Assembly: GCF_900343125.1 (NCBI RefSeq)
Contig: NZ_OPYL01000003.1
Span: 310,001 to 374,000, forward strand
Direction of reading: 5' to 3'
DNA length: 64,000 nucleotides
Source: Dysgonomonas sp. Marseille-P4361
Lineage (GTDB): Bacteria > Bacteroidota > Bacteroidia > Bacteroidales > Dysgonomonadaceae
The notes under the pieces were generated by a model. That model was not told the DNA's origin and did not search any database. It worked only from the letters and a program-made list of their open reading frames with translations. Shown here piece after piece: positions 60,875-64,000 of this stretch. Made by a program: the position numbers and the translations under genes. The stretch's first letter is position 1. The number at the start of each line of letters is the position of its first letter.

Positions 60875-62602
60875 ATGAAGCTATCGTATAAACAACAACT
60901 ATTTACATATTTCTTTATCATTTTTGCGTTGTTTACTGTTGGTATTATTATAGTAGAGCAGCACGAAGAAGTAAAACAACGTACCGAAAGCTTGGAAAGC
61001 AGGCTTGACAGCTATGCCGAGATGATATATGCATATATCAATAAGCATCAGTTAAATGATAGCTCAATGCTTCAAATACACGATCTTGCCGCTGCTATGC
61101 CTATGGACATACGTGCCACAATCATAGATAATGACGGGAATGTTATTTTCGACAAAGATATATCTAACCCTTCAGCATTAGAGAATCACCTTAGCCGTCC
61201 AGAAATCATGAGTGCTTTATATCAGGAGAAAGGTTCAGATATACGCATGTCTGCTTCTACAAAACAAGAATATCTATATTATGCCAAGCACTACAAAGAC
61301 TACTATGTGCGTGTTGCATTACCTTACAACATAGAAACACAAAGCTTACTCAAGGCAGACAATATGTTTATATATATTGTGTTGATCTTATTCGTAGTTG
61401 TTCTACTACTGTTGAACTATGTCGCTGACCGTTTTACAACTTCAATATCCCAATTGAAAGATTTGGCTATAAAGATAAAAGAAGGCAAGCCTTTACCAGA
61501 GAATATAACATTCCCTCATGACGAACTTGGAGATATAGGGAATCAACTAGTTGCTTTACTGAAACAAAAAGACAAGAGCCAATCTCAGTTGGAAATGGAA
61601 AAAGAAAAACTGATACAGCACTTCCATTTTGCACATGAGGGTATCTGTATCTTTAATCAAGATTTTAAAAAGATCTATGCAAATACAAACTTCTTCCAAT
61701 ACTTTAACTTTATAACAGACGAACCAGCCTTCGACTTAGAAGCTATTGTTAAGGAGGAAATTTTCAGACCTGTCATAGAGTTTATAAACAACAGAACAGA
61801 TGACGAAATATACCATACATATCAAATCAATAAAAGCGGAAAAACATTTTCTATACAAACTGTAGTATTTGAAGATGACAACTTTGAAATCACGATTAAG
61901 GATATTTCAAAAGCTGAAAAAAATCGCTTATTGAAACAAGAAATGACTAGTAATATTGCCCACGAGCTAAGAACTCCTGTAACAAGCTTACGTGCATATC
62001 TGGAAACTTTAACTAGCCAGGAACTACCTGTAGAGAAGAAAGAGCTGTTCATCGATCGTGCCTATCAGCAAAGTGTCCGTCTTTCAAACTTGATAGAAGA
62101 CATTACTCTTATAAGCAAGATAGAGGAAACATCAAATCAGTTCCAGCTAGAAAAAATTTATGTAGCCCAACTGATTGAAGAATTACGAATCAATCTCACA
62201 GATAAATTAGAGCAGAATGATATACAATTCAATTATAAGGTCAGAGATGACCTTGCTATAAAAGGGAATTATACCCTACTCTATTCTATATTCAGAAATC
62301 TGATTGATAATACAATTAGTTATGCCGGAAAACATATAGAAATAAATATCAACAACTATATGGAAGATGAGACTTATGTTTATTTCTCATATTATGATAC
62401 TGGTTGCGGTGTAGACGAGCAATATCTTCCTCGCCTTTTCGAACGTTTCTATCGTGTTAACGAAGGACGTACTCGCGATACGGGAGGTTCAGGACTTGGG
62501 TTATCAATTGTAAAGAATGCTGTCTTATTCCATAAAGGAAAAATTCAGGTAAAAAACAGAAAAGGAGGAGGACTAGAATTCTTCTTTACATTGAGAAAGT
62601 AA
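60875..62602 (+). CDS. phoR: PhoR-like sensor histidine kinase
   Basis: A 575-residue membrane kinase. Helix 1 spans residues ~9-27, an extracytoplasmic sensor loop of about 135 residues follows, and helix 2 is at ~164-182. A HAMP-like stretch, a PAS-like region (~245-345), the H-box SNIAHELRTPVTSLRAYLE with H363, and the ATPase boxes NLIDNT, DTGCGVDEQYL and GGSGLGLSIVKN complete it. It is 41 bp after the response regulator. Unlike E. coli PhoR, it has a sizeable periplasmic domain, as usual for PhoR of Gram-positives and Bacteroidetes. Confidence 0.92.
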   Translation: MKLSYKQQLFTYFFIIFALFTVGIIIVEQHEEVKQRTESLESRLDSYAEMIYAYINKHQLNDSSMLQIHDLAAAMPMDIRATIIDNDGNVIFDKDISNPSALENHLSRPEIMSALYQEKGSDIRMSASTKQEYLYYAKHYKDYYVRVALPYNIETQSLLKADNMFIYIVLILFVVVLLLLNYVADRFTTSISQLKDLAIKIKEGKPLPENITFPHDELGDIGNQLVALLKQKDKSQSQLEMEKEKLIQHFHFAHEGICIFNQDFKKIYANTNFFQYFNFITDEPAFDLEAIVKEEIFRPVIEFINNRTDDEIYHTYQINKSGKTFSIQTVVFEDDNFEITIKDISKAEKNRLLKQEMTSNIAHELRTPVTSLRAYLETLTSQELPVEKKELFIDRAYQQSVRLSNLIEDITLISKIEETSNQFQLEKIYVAQLIEELRINLTDKLEQNDIQFNYKVRDDLAIKGNYTLLYSIFRNLIDNTISYAGKHIEININNYMEDETYVYFSYYDTGCGVDEQYLPRLFERFYRVNEGRTRDTGGSGLGLSIVKNAVLFHKGKIQVKNRKGGGLEFFFTLRK

Positions 62603-62691
62603 TAGATATCTATTAGTGTAAAGGCAATTTTTAGTTGTTAAACTAATCCAATCTAGGTATAACCTCTTCGAGGAACTGAAAGGATCAGACC

Positions 62692-63153
62692 ATGAAATTA
62701 CTAAAAGATTTTAATAGGCACAGCAGATATATAGAGTTTACCAGTAAAGAACAATATTTTGATTCTTCAAGGCTATCTCCTATAATTGGATGGTTCTGCA
62801 AATTTGAAAATAACTTTTCAGCTTTATACATTGAAAATGATATCCTCTATTTTTTATTTAATAACAATAAAGCTCATATATCTCCAAATATAAAAGTAGA
62901 ACTTTCTCAACCATTATTGATTGATACATCTTCACCTTTAAAATTGTATCAAAGAGAATTCAATATGTATGAAAGAAAGAGCTTATTTCGAAAAAAACTA
63001 TTATTCTCGTTTAGATATATTGTTGAGGAGTTTTATCAGTTGACAATGGAAAATGAAGAAGATTTCGATTGGGGTTTATTTGTGGCCAATATAGTTAACA
63101 ACCATAAAAGGCAAAAAACAATAATTGAGCTTTTAAATAAGAAAAAAGATTGA
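62692..63153 (+). CDS. Hypothetical protein downstream of the phosphate locus
   Basis: A 153-residue cytoplasmic-looking protein without a signal peptide, membrane helix or motif I recognise. The first half reads as beta strands (HSRYIEFTSKEQYFDSS, NDILYFLFNNNKAHIS), the second as helices (YERKSLFRKKLLFSFRYIVE). It begins 90 bp after the kinase gene and no terminator is evident between, so read-through is possible. Function unknown. Confidence 0.6.
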   Translation: MKLLKDFNRHSRYIEFTSKEQYFDSSRLSPIIGWFCKFENNFSALYIENDILYFLFNNNKAHISPNIKVELSQPLLIDTSSPLKLYQREFNMYERKSLFRKKLLFSFRYIVEEFYQLTMENEEDFDWGLFVANIVNNHKRQKTIIELLNKKKD

Positions 63154-63170
63154 CTTAATAAATTAAAAAC

Positions 63171-63200
63171 AAAAAAGGAAGCTCGTTGAGCTTCCTTTTG
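63171..63200. terminator. Bidirectional terminator
   Basis: AAAAGGAAGCTC pairs perfectly with GAGCTTCCTTTT around GTT, between convergent genes. Confidence 0.8.
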
Positions 63201-63221
63201 TATTCTTTATTACCCGAGTAG

Positions 63222-63389
63222 TTATGCTGGGTGGATTGCCTCTGTTGGACAAGCATCAGCACAAGTACCACAATCTGTACAAGTATCTGCATCTATCACG
63301 TAGATATCTCCTTCCGAAATTGCACTTACAGGACACTCGTCGATACAAGTACCACAAGCGATACAATCTTCATTAATTACGTAAGCCAT
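63222..63389 (-). CDS. 2x[4Fe-4S] ferredoxin
   Basis: A 55-residue ferredoxin read leftward from ATG 63389 to TAA 63222. It starts MAYVINEDCIACGTCIDECP, and a second cluster motif, CTDCGTCADACP, follows at residues 37-48. The eight cysteines are at 9, 12, 15, 19 and 37, 40, 43, 47, the clostridial pattern. It is a small soluble electron carrier for anaerobic metabolism such as pyruvate:ferredoxin oxidoreductase. It has a strong promoter and a shared terminator, so it is monocistronic and probably highly expressed. Confidence 0.95.
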   Translation of the reverse strand: MAYVINEDCIACGTCIDECPVSAISEGDIYVIDADTCTDCGTCADACPTEAIHPA

Positions 63390-63427
63390 GATTCTAGTTT
63401 TTTAATATTATTACTAACTTTGATACG

Positions 63428-63458
63428 CAAATATAGATAGTTTTTTGATTCATCCAAA
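63428..63458 (-). promoter_or_regulatory. Promoter of the ferredoxin gene
   Basis: Minus-strand TTTG (plus 63455-63458), a 19-bp spacer and TATATTTG (plus 63428-63435) form an ideal consensus pair, 38 bp upstream of the start codon. Confidence 0.75.
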
Positions 63459-63683
63459 ATTCACTTTATTAGATAATATAGATTACGATATTACTTTTAT
63501 CTATAACCCTATAAACATAGAATTATAAACAGATATAGAACAGCTTGTTAGGATGAAAGTAGAGGTGAGCAAAAAAAATAGACAATACGCTATTTTATAT
63601 TCGATCTAAGTAATATCAACGTAAAACAAAATAAAAAAACGATTGTAACGTTTTATAAATAACCTAAATAAACATTTACAGCA

Positions 63684-64000
63684 TTGAAAAAAGGAACAAA
63701 ACATATTATATATTTCTTCTTGACTTTTTTTATTTTCTCGACATATACAAATGCTCAATATAAAAAGCCCAAGAATCAACCTTTTGCAGATCAAAAACTG
63801 TATCATCTAGGGTTTTCGGTAGGATTGAATGCTCAGGATTTAATTTTATCTCATTCCGGCTTTGTAGGAGAAAACAAAGAGGCATGGTTTACCGAGATAC
63901 CTTCTTATTCTGTAGGGTTTAATGTAGGTATCGTAGGAGACCGATATATAAACGAATACCTCAACCTCAGACTGGCTCCTACCCTTTATTTCGGAGAAAG
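63684..64000 (+). CDS. PorT-family outer-membrane protein, 5' part
   Basis: A rightward frame from TTG 63684 is open to the window end, giving 105 residues. A signal peptide (KKGTKHIIYFFLTFFIFSTY) precedes QPFADQKLYHLGFSVGLNAQD and ends in YLNLRLAPTLYFGER, both typical of the PorT/SprT family. PorT proteins are outer-membrane barrels linked to type IX secretion in Porphyromonas, though relatives occur in species without it. TTG is the only start, since an in-frame stop lies 15 bp upstream. Confidence 0.78.
   Translation, partial: MKKGTKHIIYFFLTFFIFSTYTNAQYKKPKNQPFADQKLYHLGFSVGLNAQDLILSHSGFVGENKEAWFTEIPSYSVGFNVGIVGDRYINEYLNLRLAPTLYFGE

Noticed and set aside
1-64000. CRISPR array, prophage or toxin-antitoxin island
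   Set aside because: No regularly spaced repeats, phage structural genes, integrase or transposase were seen on either strand. The only RHH-type gene is the broken one at 23252-23406, and it has no toxin partner.

Overview
The window looks like an ordinary chromosome segment of a low-GC member of the Bacteroidetes (Bacteroidota), most likely order Bacteroidales and close to Dysgonomonas or a relative. Grounds seen in the sequence: many promoters follow the phylum's TTTG / ~19-20 bp / TAnnTTTG pattern, Shine-Dalgarno sites are weak, Rho carries a long low-complexity insert, ribosomal protein S16 has a long Ala/Glu/Lys tail, and there are phylum-typical families (DUF3836, DUF4954, PCMD-domain lipoprotein, PorT, a PurF-like protein starting MGGFFG). 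The genus is inferred, not proven. No phage, integrase, transposase, CRISPR array or secondary-metabolite cluster was found.

Layout. 1-1.9 kb: start of a leftward membrane protein, then a leftward redox operon (OhrR-like MarR regulator, nitroreductase, thiol peroxidase Tpx). 1.9-2.7 kb: gene-free, with a candidate structured RNA. 2.7-6.9 kb: aldA followed by lutABC, together able to take lactaldehyde to lactate to pyruvate. 7-11.7 kb: zinc/cation efflux CDF, Rho, and a PurF-like protein that lacks the nucleophilic cysteine. 11.9-18.3 kb: secreted phosphatase-like lipoprotein, ABC-F ATPase, GH99/WbsX-like lipoprotein, flavodoxin-fold reductase, lactonase-like lipoprotein, L31B. 18.3-24.4 kb: DUF4954 hexapeptide-repeat protein, an 849-residue lipoprotein, a frameshifted Arc-like gene and an SPFH protein. 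24.5-27.6 kb: late cobalamin genes cobQ-cobD-cobC. 27.7-31.6 kb: B3/B4-domain protein, Nnr metabolite-repair enzyme, M23 peptidase. 31.8-35.4 kb: a tandem duplication of tRNA-Glu plus rpsT, then rpsP and PPi-dependent phosphofructokinase. 35.7-40.5 kb: three DUF3836 paralogues around a PCMD lipoprotein/beta-barrel/HAD group and a NUDIX hydrolase. 40.7-52.4 kb: topoisomerase III, panB, mfd, MscS channel with a small lipoprotein, diacylglycerol/undecaprenol kinase, M16 peptidase. 52.5-54.5 kb: secreted six-hairpin glycosidase. 54.7-62.6 kb: a contiguous phosphate locus (porin, pstSCAB, phoU, phoB-like regulator, phoR-like kinase). 62.7-64 kb: hypothetical protein, 2x[4Fe-4S] ferredoxin, start of a PorT-family protein.

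How the parts work together. The phosphate locus combines uptake (porin, PstSCAB), signalling (PhoU) and control (two-component pair). Two of its upstream regions carry KTAACA-like repeats with an exact 11-bp period, which I propose as the Pho box of this lineage. The redox operon pairs a cysteine-containing regulator with a peroxidase, and a tandem/palindromic site lies just upstream. AldA and LutABC form a compact catabolic route. The tRNA-Glu/rpsT duplication shows a mosaic divergence pattern that points to gene conversion. The best candidates for under-described biology are the 11-bp Pho repeats, the tRNA-Glu/rpsT duplication, the cysteine-less PurF homologue, the structured intergenic RNA, the 849-residue lipoprotein and the broken SPFH-linked Arc-like gene.
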